Position numbers and translations under genes: made by a program. From contig JALVEX010000097.1 in NCBI GenBank assembly GCA_027030435.1, positions 1 through 14,409 of the forward strand: 14,409 bases of DNA, read 5' to 3'. Source of the DNA: Paracoccaceae bacterium (lineage in GTDB: Bacteria > Pseudomonadota > Alphaproteobacteria > Rhodobacterales > Rhodobacteraceae). Positions 6,715 through 13,405 of the stretch are shown piece after piece (the stretch's first letter is position 1; the number at the start of each line of letters is the position of its first letter). Below the pieces are notes generated by a model. It saw only the letters and a list, made by a program, of their open reading frames with translations. It searched no databases and was not told the DNA's origin.

Positions 6715-7656
6715 ATGAGCGATACCACGGGCATCAGCTTCGAGGCGCTGGAGGGAGAGGCCGGTTTCGGCGATTACTTCGCGCTTCTGAAGCCGCGGGT
6801 GATGTCGCTCGTGGTGTTCACGGCGCTGGTGGGCGTGCTGGTGGCGCCGGGCCCCGTGCATCCCTTCATCGCTTTCGTCTCGGTGCTGTTCATCGCCATC
6901 GGCGGGGGCGCCTCGGGGGCGCTCAACATGTGGTATGATTCGGATATCGACGCGAAGATGAAGCGCACCCGCGCGCGCCCCGTGCCTGCGGGGCGGGTGG
7001 CGCGCGAGGAGGCCTTCGCCATCGGCATCGCGCTTTCGGGCATTGCTGTCGTCATGCTGGGGCTTGCGGCCAATTTCACCGCCGCCGCGCTTCTTGCGTT
7101 CACCATCTTCTTCTATGTGGTGATCTACACCATGTGGCTGAAACGGCGCACGCCCCAGAACATCGTGATCGGCGGCGCGGCGGGCGCCTTCCCGCCGATG
7201 ATCGGCTGGGCCGTGGCCACGGGCTCGATCAGCCTTGAAAGCGTGTTGTTGTTCCTGCTGATCTTCCTCTGGACGCCGCCGCATTTCTGGGCGCTCTGCC
7301 TGTTCATGAACAGTGATTACAGCCGCGCCGGCGTGCCGATGCTGACGGTGACCCACGGTCGGCGCGCCACCCGCGCCCATATCTTCGCCTACACGCTGAT
7401 CCTCGCGCCCGTGGCGATCGGGATCGGCTTCACCTCGATCGGCGGGCCGCTCTATCTGGCGGCCGCGGCGGTGCTGAACGCGCTCTTCATCCTCGGCGCG
7501 ATCCGCCTCATGCGCCGCGACGAAGAAGCGGCCGCGGGCGATCACTACCGCGCCGAGAAGCGCTTCTTCCGCTTCTCGCTGATCTATCTCTTCGCCCATT
7601 TCCTGGCCCTCCTCGGCGAGGCGGCGCTGCACCAGTCCGGCTATTGGGGGGTCTGA
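6715..7656 (+). CDS. ctaB: Protoheme IX farnesyltransferase (heme O synthase)
   Basis: A 313-residue polytopic UbiA-family prenyltransferase. It transfers a farnesyl group to heme B to make heme O, the precursor of heme A for the aa3 oxidase. The first prenyl-diphosphate/Mg motif is NMWYDSDID at 71-79 (N71, D75, D79), followed by KMKRTRARPVPAGR. The conserved loop WLKRRTPQNIVIGGAAGAFP and TPPHFWALCLF, typical of COX10/CtaB, come later. Around eight hydrophobic segments are visible. ATG 6715 follows GGAG by eight bases. It is separated from ctaC by 119 bp containing the strong hairpin, and is followed after 2 bp by the small CoxF-like gene. Length matches the family. Confidence 0.96.
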   Translation: MSDTTGISFEALEGEAGFGDYFALLKPRVMSLVVFTALVGVLVAPGPVHPFIAFVSVLFIAIGGGASGALNMWYDSDIDAKMKRTRARPVPAGRVAREEAFAIGIALSGIAVVMLGLAANFTAAALLAFTIFFYVVIYTMWLKRRTPQNIVIGGAAGAFPPMIGWAVATGSISLESVLLFLLIFLWTPPHFWALCLFMNSDYSRAGVPMLTVTHGRRATRAHIFAYTLILAPVAIGIGFTSIGGPLYLAAAAVLNALFILGAIRLMRRDEEAAAGDHYRAEKRFFRFSLIYLFAHFLALLGEAALHQSGYWGV

Positions 7657-7658
7657 TC

Positions 7659-7841
7659 ATGGGGCTTGCACGGGAACATGAAATGCACAGGCGCCGTCTC
7701 GGGCGCAATCTCGGCGTGGGGCTCCTGCTGGGCGGCTTCGTGGCGATCATTTTCGGCCTGACCGTGGTCAAGGCCCGGCGTGGCGACGAGATGCGCTCCT
7801 ACGAGCACATCCGACCGGCAGAGCAGGAGCTTGCGAAATGA
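7659..7841 (+). CDS. Small single-span membrane protein of the oxidase cluster (CoxF-like)
   Basis: A 60-residue protein. A basic N-terminus (MGLAREHEMHRRRLGRN) precedes one hydrophobic span at about 19-41 (LGVGLLLGGFVAIIFGLTVV), then a basic/acidic tail ending in EQELAK. By charge bias the N-terminus should be cytoplasmic. Small proteins of this shape stand between ctaB and ctaG in alphaproteobacterial cox clusters and are called CoxF in rhizobia; their function is not established. The start at 7659 lies 2 bp after the ctaB stop, with a run of G upstream as ribosome site; ATG 7680 is an alternative. Its stop overlaps the ctaG start (ATGA), which argues that it is translated and coupled to ctaG. 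Confidence 0.82.
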   Translation: MGLAREHEMHRRRLGRNLGVGLLLGGFVAIIFGLTVVKARRGDEMRSYEHIRPAEQELAK

Positions 7842-8494
7842 GGCTGAAGCAGTTCTTCCGGGAGATGGACCCCAACAGGCGCATCGTGGTGATGACGGTG
7901 GGCGTGGTGCTGCTGATGGGCTCGCTCGCCTGGGCGGCGGTGCCGTTCTACAACTGGTTCTGCCGTGTGACGGGCTTTGCCGGCACCACTTCCGTGGCCG
8001 ATGCTGGCTCCGACGTGATCCTCGACCGCACCATCAATATCCGCTTCGATGGCAATGTGGAGCGGGGCATGCCCTGGAAATTCAAGCCAGTGGTGCGTGA
8101 AATGGAGATCAGGATCGGCGAAACCGGCCTCGCCTTCTACGAAGCCTGGAATCCCACCGACAAGCGCATCACCGGCTCGGCGAGCTACAATGTGTTCCCC
8201 TATGAGGCGGGGGGCTATTTCACCAAGATCGATTGCTTCTGCTTCACCGAGCAGACGCTCGATCCAGGCGAGCGGGTCGAGATGCCGGTGACCTTTTACG
8301 TGGATCCCGATATCGTCAATGACAGGGATGCGAAATACGTGAAACACATCACTCTTTCCTATACCTTTCACACGGTGAAGGTGGAAGACGTGCCCGCCAG
8401 CGACAAGGATGCGGCAATGGATGAGAGCACGAACACACCGGCGGGGAAACAGGCAGGCCTTCTGCCCGCTTCCCGGCCCAACAATCTGAACTGA
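7838..8494 (+). CDS. ctaG: Cytochrome c oxidase assembly protein CtaG (Cox11 family)
   Basis: A 218-residue copper chaperone that delivers Cu(I) to CuB in oxidase subunit I. A short cytoplasmic N-terminus is followed by one membrane span (about 16-36), then the conserved VPFYNWFCRVTGF (35-47, C42). The periplasmic immunoglobulin-like domain carries the copper-binding CFCF motif at 133-136 (KIDCFCFTEQTL). The tail after about residue 185 is polar and of low complexity, as in related proteins. The ATG overlaps the stop of the upstream small gene in ATGA, consistent with translational coupling. It lies 28 bp before ctaE. Length and motifs are normal for the family. Confidence 0.96.
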   Translation: MRLKQFFREMDPNRRIVVMTVGVVLLMGSLAWAAVPFYNWFCRVTGFAGTTSVADAGSDVILDRTINIRFDGNVERGMPWKFKPVVREMEIRIGETGLAFYEAWNPTDKRITGSASYNVFPYEAGGYFTKIDCFCFTEQTLDPGERVEMPVTFYVDPDIVNDRDAKYVKHITLSYTFHTVKVEDVPASDKDAAMDESTNTPAGKQAGLLPASRPNNLN

Positions 8495-8522
8495 GCCAGA
8501 CGGCAGAACAGGGGACGCGAAC

Positions 8523-9323
8523 ATGGCGCATACGAAGAACCACGATTATCACATTCTCCACCCGTCGATCTATCCCTTCCTCGGGGCGCTATCGGCCTTC
8601 GTCATGCTCTTCGGCATGGCCTACTGGTTCCATGACGGGCCGATCTGGATTGTGCTGATGGGGCTCGCGGGCGTGCTCTACACCATGTATGGCTGGTGGG
8701 CCGAGGTGATCCGCGAGGCGCGCGAGGGCGATCATACGCCGGTGGTGCGCATCGGGCTGCGCTATGGCTTCATCCTCTTCATCATGTCGGAGGTGATGTT
8801 CTTCTCGGCCTGGTTCTGGACCTTCTTCAAGCACGCGCTCTACCCGATGGCGGAGGGCTATCCCTACAAGATGGGCACCTGGCCGCCCGAGGGGATCGAG
8901 CCCTTCAATCCCTGGCAGCTGCCGCTGGTGAACACGCTGATTCTGCTGCTTTCGGGCGCCGCGGTGACATGGGCGCACCATGCGCTGGTGCACAAGAATG
9001 ACCGCAAGGCGCTGATTCAGGGGCTTTCGCTTGCGATCGTTCTGGGCATGCTGTTCACGGTTTTTCAGGCGATCGAATACAGCGAGGCGCCGTTCAGCTT
9101 CTCGGGCAATATCTATGGCGCCACCTTCTTCATGGCCACCGGCTTTCACGGCGCGCATGTGATCATCGGCACGATCTTCCTGATCGTCTGCCTGATCCGC
9201 GCGATCAGGGGCGATTTCACCCCCGAGCAGCATGTGGGCTTCGAGGCGGCCGCCTGGTACTGGCACTTCGTGGATGTGGTCTGGCTGTTCCTGTTCGGCG
9301 CCATCTACATCTGGGGGAGCTGA
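8523..9323 (+). CDS. ctaE: Cytochrome c oxidase (aa3-type) subunit III
   Basis: A 266-residue polytopic protein with seven predicted membrane spans. Subunit III carries no redox centre; it stabilises subunit I and the proton uptake side. The start MAHTKNHDYHILHPSIYPF is typical. The conserved membrane glutamate is E90 within MSEVMFFSAWFW, and the C-terminal AAWYWHFVDVVWLFLF is the family signature. ATG 8523 has AGGGGA eight bases upstream. It closes the structural part of the cluster and is followed by a 131-bp gap with repeats before SURF1. Subunit I is not encoded in this window. Confidence 0.97.
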   Translation: MAHTKNHDYHILHPSIYPFLGALSAFVMLFGMAYWFHDGPIWIVLMGLAGVLYTMYGWWAEVIREAREGDHTPVVRIGLRYGFILFIMSEVMFFSAWFWTFFKHALYPMAEGYPYKMGTWPPEGIEPFNPWQLPLVNTLILLLSGAAVTWAHHALVHKNDRKALIQGLSLAIVLGMLFTVFQAIEYSEAPFSFSGNIYGATFFMATGFHGAHVIIGTIFLIVCLIRAIRGDFTPEQHVGFEAAAWYWHFVDVVWLFLFGAIYIWGS

Positions 9324-9335
9324 ACGAAAGCCGCT

Positions 9336-9380
9336 GGATTTTCGCCTCCGGCGGGGATATTTGCAGACCAGTGATGAAAG
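9336..9380. repeat. Rhodobacterales-type intergenic repeat (CGCCTCCGGCGGGG-ATATTT type)
   Basis: Thirteen bases after ctaE comes a stretch with the core CGCCTCCGGCG (9343-9353, a CGCC/GGCG hairpin), then GGGATATTT and an ACCAGTGATGAAAG end. I recognise close variants as frequent intergenic sequences in Rhodobacterales genomes, where they often yield spurious ORF ends. Only one copy is in this window, so the repeat status rests on recall. The hairpin followed by ATATTT could also act as a weak terminator after ctaE. Confidence 0.5.
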
Positions 9381-9413
9381 GGAAGCGCGGGGGCGGGGCC
9401 TTCGCGCTTTCCT

Positions 9414-9444
9414 GTTTGGGAGAGCATGGTTTGGGAGAGCATGG
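9414..9444 (+). repeat. Perfect 15-bp tandem duplication upstream of SURF1
   Basis: TTTGGGAGAGCATGG occurs at 9415-9429 and again, directly adjoining, at 9430-9444. Each unit contains GGGAG three bases before an ATG. The two ATGs are in the same frame, giving a 13-codon frame from 9426 to 9467 that overlaps the SURF1 start in another frame. Confidence 0.9.
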
Positions 9445-9454
9445 AGGGGATGAC

Positions 9455-10129
9455 ATGCGCAAGCTGATCGCACCGGTTCTGATCGGCCTCATCGGCGGGG
9501 CGATCCTCATCGCGCTCGGCATCTGGCAGGTGCACCGGCTCGCCTGGAAGGAGGGGCTTCTGGCCGAGATCAGGGCGCGCATCGAGGCGCCGCCCGTTGA
9601 TCTTCCGGCGGATCCCGATCCCGAGCGCGATCAGTTTCTCGCGGTGCGGATGAGCGGCACCATCGGCACGCCCGATCTCGAGGTGCTGGCGAGCGTGAAG
9701 GGGATCGGCCCGGGTTACCGCGTGATCGCGCCTTTTACGCTGGATGACGGGCGGCGCATTCTTCTCGATCGCGGGTTCGTCGCGCTTTCGGCCAAGGATG
9801 CGCCGCGCCCGCCGGTGCATGCGGTGGTGACGGGCAATCTGCGCTGGCCCGACGAAAAGAACGCCTCCACCCCGCCGCCCGACGAGAAGCGCGAAATCTG
9901 GTTTGCCCGCGATCTGGAGGCGATGGCAAAGGTGCTCGGCACCGAGCCCGTGCTGGTGGTGCTGCGCGAGAGCGAAGAGGCCAGCCCGCAGGCCACGCCC
10001 TACCCCGTGGATACCAGGGGCATTCCCAACAATCACTTCCAGTATGCGGTTACCTGGTTCGGGCTTGCGCTTGTGTGGTTCGGGATGACAGGCTACTGGA
10101 TTTGGCGTATCAGGCGCAAAACGGTCTGA
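9455..10129 (+). CDS. SURF1 family cytochrome oxidase assembly protein
   Basis: A 224-residue protein with a membrane span at each end (about 5-23 and 198-217) and a periplasmic domain between. SURF1/Shy1 proteins help insert heme A into subunit I; bacterial forms bind heme A. Visible family motifs are GIWQVHRLAWK (22-32), GYRVIAPF (87-94), LLDRGFV (103-109) and PNNHFQYAVTWFGLA (191-205), whose H194 is the proposed heme-related histidine. ATG 9455 is chosen for the GGAGGGG ribosome site and because the first span begins there; the frame is open to ATG 9371, but that extension reads through the repeat and tandem duplication and is not SURF1-like. thrC begins 32 bp later. Confidence 0.94.
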   Translation: MRKLIAPVLIGLIGGAILIALGIWQVHRLAWKEGLLAEIRARIEAPPVDLPADPDPERDQFLAVRMSGTIGTPDLEVLASVKGIGPGYRVIAPFTLDDGRRILLDRGFVALSAKDAPRPPVHAVVTGNLRWPDEKNASTPPPDEKREIWFARDLEAMAKVLGTEPVLVVLRESEEASPQATPYPVDTRGIPNNHFQYAVTWFGLALVWFGMTGYWIWRIRRKTV

Positions 10130-10161
10130 GTGCGGACGGGGCGAAATCGAGGCGAGTTGCG

Positions 10162-11556
10162 ATGAAATACATTTCCACCAGGGGCCGGGCGCCCGCGCTC
10201 TCCTTCGAGGAGGCCATGCTGACGGGGCTGGCGCGCGATGGCGGGCTTTACGTGCCGGCCGAAGTGCCGGTGATGGGCGAGGGTGAGATCGCGGCGCTGG
10301 CCGGGCTGCCTTACGAGGAGGCGGCCTTCCGGGTGATGCGCCCCTTCGTGGAAGAAAGCTTCGGCGAAGAGGAATTGCGCGCAATCATCGCGCGCGCCTA
10401 TGCGGGCTTTGCCCATCCCTCCCGCGCGCCTTTGCGCGAGCTCGAGCCCGGCCATTTCCTGCTGGAGCTTTTCCACGGCCCCACGCTCGCCTTCAAGGAT
10501 TTCGCCATGCAGCTCATCGGCCAGCTCTTCCAGGCCGCGCTGGCGCGCCGGGGCGAGCGGGTGACGATCGTCGGCGCCACCTCGGGCGATACCGGCTCGG
10601 CGGCGATCGAGGCCTTCCGCGGGCTTTCCAATGTGGATGTGTTCATCCTCTATCCGCACGGGCGGGTTTCGGATGTGCAGCGCCGCCAGATGACGACGCC
10701 GGCCGAGGCCAATGTGCATGCGCTGGCGCTCGATGGCGATTTCGATGACTGCCAGGCCCGCCTGAAGGACATGTTCAACGATCACGCCTTCCGCGACGAG
10801 GTGCATCTTGCGGGGGTAAATTCGATCAACTGGGCGCGGGTGCTGGCGCAGGTCGTCTATTATTTCACCGCCGCCGCGAGCCTCGGCGCGCCGCACCGCC
10901 CGGTGCGCTTCACCGTGCCCACCGGCAATTTCGGCGATATCTACGCCGGCTCGATCGCGCGGCGCATGGGCCTGCCGATCGAGCGGCTGGTGATCGCCAC
11001 CAACCAGAACGACATCCTGCACAGGGCGCTTAAAACCGGCATCTACGAAACCAGGGGCGTCACGCCCTCGATCAGCCCCTCGATGGATATCCAGGTTTCC
11101 TCCAATTTCGAGCGCGCGCTTTTCGATGCGCTCGGCGGGGAGGGGGAGGCGGTGGCACAGCTCATGGAAGAGCTGCGCGCGCGCGGGCGCTTTGCGATCC
11201 CGAAGGGCGCGCTCGAGCATCTGCGCGCGCTTTACGCCACCGGGCGCGCCAGCGAGGCGGAAACGAGCGCCACCATCGCCCGCACATGGCGCGAGAGCGG
11301 CGAGATCATCTGCCCCCACAGCGCCGTGGGCGTGAAGGTGGCGCGCGAGCATCTCGGCGGGAGCGCCGCCCCCATGATCACGCTCGCCACCGCGCATCCG
11401 GCGAAATTCCCCGATGCGGTGGAGGCGGTCACGGGCATCCGCCCGCCGCTGCCGGCGCATATGTCCGATCTCCTGGAGCGCGAGGAGCGCATCACCCGCG
11501 TGCCCAACGATCTTGCCGCGCTGCAATCGCTGGTGCGGGAGCGGCGGGCCGGATGA
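10162..11556 (+). CDS. thrC: Threonine synthase
   Basis: A 464-residue PLP enzyme converting O-phospho-L-homoserine to L-threonine and phosphate, the last step of threonine synthesis. The start MKYISTRGRAPALSFEEA and ARDGGLYVP (24-32) are typical of the long bacterial/fungal form. The PLP lysine is K112 in HGPTLAFKDFAMQL; SGDTGSAA (141-148) and the phosphate-binding TGNFGDIYAG follow. ATG 10162 has a GAGGCGAG ribosome site and matches family starts; the frame is open back to 10075 inside SURF1. The stop overlaps the next start in ATGA. Location after SURF1 is a recurring Rhodobacterales arrangement and probably reflects co-transcription rather than a shared pathway. Confidence 0.96.
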   Translation: MKYISTRGRAPALSFEEAMLTGLARDGGLYVPAEVPVMGEGEIAALAGLPYEEAAFRVMRPFVEESFGEEELRAIIARAYAGFAHPSRAPLRELEPGHFLLELFHGPTLAFKDFAMQLIGQLFQAALARRGERVTIVGATSGDTGSAAIEAFRGLSNVDVFILYPHGRVSDVQRRQMTTPAEANVHALALDGDFDDCQARLKDMFNDHAFRDEVHLAGVNSINWARVLAQVVYYFTAAASLGAPHRPVRFTVPTGNFGDIYAGSIARRMGLPIERLVIATNQNDILHRALKTGIYETRGVTPSISPSMDIQVSSNFERALFDALGGEGEAVAQLMEELRARGRFAIPKGALEHLRALYATGRASEAETSATIARTWRESGEIICPHSAVGVKVAREHLGGSAAPMITLATAHPAKFPDAVEAVTGIRPPLPAHMSDLLEREERITRVPNDLAALQSLVRERRAG

Positions 11557-12815
11557 GCGTGCGGCTTGATACCCTCGCCAACGGCATGCGCATCGTCACC
11601 GAGCACATGCCCGGCTTGGAGACTGCGGCGATCGGTGTGTGGGTCACCGCCGGAGGGCGGCACGAAGCGCCTGAGGAAAACGGCATCGCCCATTTCCTCG
11701 AGCACATGGCCTTCAAGGGCACGAAGCGGCGCAGCGCGCTCGACATCGCCGAGGAGATCGAGGATGTGGGCGGCTATATAAATGCCTATACCTCCCGCGA
11801 GATGACGGCCTATTACGCCCGCGTTCTGGCGTCCGACGTGCCGCTTGCGCTCGATATCATCGCCGATATCCTGCTCGAGCCGCTGTTTGATCCCGAAGAG
11901 ATCGAGGTGGAGCGCGGCGTGATTCTTCAGGAGATCGGCCAGACGCTCGACACCCCCGATGACGTCGTCTTCGACTGGCTCCAGGCCGAGGCCTATCCCG
12001 ATCAGCCGCTCGGGCGCACCATCCTCGGCCCCGCCGAACGGGTGCGTGCCTTCAGCCGCGAGGATCTGCTGCGTTTCGTGGCCCGCCATTACGGGCCGGG
12101 TCGGATGATTCTCTCGGCCGCCGGCGCGGTGGATCACGAGGCGATCATGCGCGATGCCGAGCGCCTGTTCGGCAATCTGCCCGCGCGCGCCGCTCCGGCG
12201 CCCGAACCGGCCCGTTTCGGCGGCGGGGAAGCGCGGCGGGTGCGCGATCTCGAACAGGCCCATTTCACGCTGGCGCTCGAAGCACCCCATTTCCGCGATC
12301 CCGATATCTACGCCGCCCAGATCTTCGCCACCGCCTTCGGGGGCGGGATGTCGTCGCGATTGTTCCAGGAGATCCGCGAAAAGCGCGGCCTGTGCTACAC
12401 GATCTACGCCCAGGCCGGCGCCTACAGCGACAGCGGGCTGATGACGATCTATGCCGGCACCAGCGGCGATCAGATCGAAACGCTGGCCAATCTCACGGTG
12501 GACGAACTGAAGCGTGCCGCCGATGACATGGGCGCGCGCGAGCTCGAGCGCGCCCGCGCGCAGATGAAGGCGGGGCTCCTGATGGGGCTCGAAAGCCCCA
12601 ATGCGCGTGCCGAGCGGCTGGCGCGGATGATCTCGATCTGGGGGCGGGTGCCGCCGGTGAGCGAGGCGGTGGAGCGGCTCGATGCGGTCGAGATCCGGGA
12701 TCTGAGGCGCCTGGCGGGGCGGATGGCCATGGGCGGGCGCGCGGCGATGGCGCTTTACGGCCCGGTCGGGGCGGCACCGCCGCTCGATGCGCTGAAAGAG
12801 AGGCTCGGGCGGTGA
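11553..12815 (+). CDS. M16 family zinc peptidase (mitochondrial processing peptidase-like)
   Basis: A 420-residue pitrilysin-superfamily peptidase related to the beta subunit of mitochondrial processing peptidase. The inverted zinc motif HxxEH is at 47-51 (HFLEH, then MAFKGT), and the third ligand is E127 in EVERGVILQE, 76 residues after H51, which is canonical. The C-terminal half has the substrate-binding GGGMSSRLFQEIREKRGLCY signature. All catalytic residues are present, so an active cytoplasmic peptidase is expected; its substrates in these bacteria are not known. Start ATG 11553 overlaps the thrC stop by four bases, and its stop overlaps the acetyltransferase start, so coupling is likely on both sides. 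Length is that of the single-chain two-domain bacterial family. Confidence 0.95.
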   Translation: MSVRLDTLANGMRIVTEHMPGLETAAIGVWVTAGGRHEAPEENGIAHFLEHMAFKGTKRRSALDIAEEIEDVGGYINAYTSREMTAYYARVLASDVPLALDIIADILLEPLFDPEEIEVERGVILQEIGQTLDTPDDVVFDWLQAEAYPDQPLGRTILGPAERVRAFSREDLLRFVARHYGPGRMILSAAGAVDHEAIMRDAERLFGNLPARAAPAPEPARFGGGEARRVRDLEQAHFTLALEAPHFRDPDIYAAQIFATAFGGGMSSRLFQEIREKRGLCYTIYAQAGAYSDSGLMTIYAGTSGDQIETLANLTVDELKRAADDMGARELERARAQMKAGLLMGLESPNARAERLARMISIWGRVPPVSEAVERLDAVEIRDLRRLAGRMAMGGRAAMALYGPVGAAPPLDALKERLGR

Positions 12816-13405
12816 TGCTGCTGCGGGCCCGAAAGCTCAGGATCGAAACCGAGCGCATGACCCTGCGCCCGCCGCTTCATGGCGATCATCAGGCCTGGAG
12901 CAGCCTGCGCCGCGACAGCCGCGATTTCCTCACCCCCTGGGAGCCGATGTGGAGCCCCGATCATCTGAAGCGGCGCGCCTTCACCAATCGCGTCTATTGG
13001 GCGCATCGCTCGATCGCCAACGGCACGGCGCTGCCGCTGTTCATGATCCGGCGTGAGGATCAGGCGCTGATCGGCGCCGTCACGCTCGACAACATCCGCC
13101 GCGGCCCGGCCCAGGCCGGCACGCTCGGCTACTGGATCGGCGCGCCCTTCGCGCGTCAGGGCTACATGCGCGAGGCGATCGAGGCGGTGGTGCATCACGC
13201 ATTCGATGTGCTCGATCTCAGCCGCATCGAGGCCGCCTGCCTGCCCGAAAACGCCGCCTCGCGCGGGGTGCTGGAAAAGACCGGCTTCAAATACGAGGGC
13301 GTGGCGCAGGCCTACCTTCAGATCAACGGCCGCTGGCGCAATCACGTGCTCTACGCCAACCTGCGCCCCGACAGGCGCGGGCGCACCGCGATCGGGCAGG
13401 CCTGA
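12815..13405 (+). CDS. GNAT acetyltransferase, RimJ/RimL type
   Basis: A 196-residue N-acetyltransferase. The acetyl-CoA binding region is GYWIGAPFARQGYMREA (105-121), where RQGYMREA takes the place of the usual R/Q-x-x-G-x-G/A loop. NAASRGVLEKTGF (146-158) is the typical final motif. The N-terminus (ETERMTLRPPLHGDHQAW) and the segment with FLTPWEPMW are those of the RimJ subgroup, whose E. coli member acetylates the N-terminal alanine of ribosomal protein S5. The substrate here is not proven. ATG 12815 overlaps the M16 stop by one base (TGATG); GTG 12812 is an alternative adding one residue. Its own stop overlaps the next start in the same way. Confidence 0.9.
   Translation: MLLRARKLRIETERMTLRPPLHGDHQAWSSLRRDSRDFLTPWEPMWSPDHLKRRAFTNRVYWAHRSIANGTALPLFMIRREDQALIGAVTLDNIRRGPAQAGTLGYWIGAPFARQGYMREAIEAVVHHAFDVLDLSRIEAACLPENAASRGVLEKTGFKYEGVAQAYLQINGRWRNHVLYANLRPDRRGRTAIGQA

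Noticed and set aside
10093..11526. Long minus-strand open frame (477 codons) opposite thrC
   Set aside because: Same antisense-shadow composition; thrC has all catalytic motifs in the other frame.
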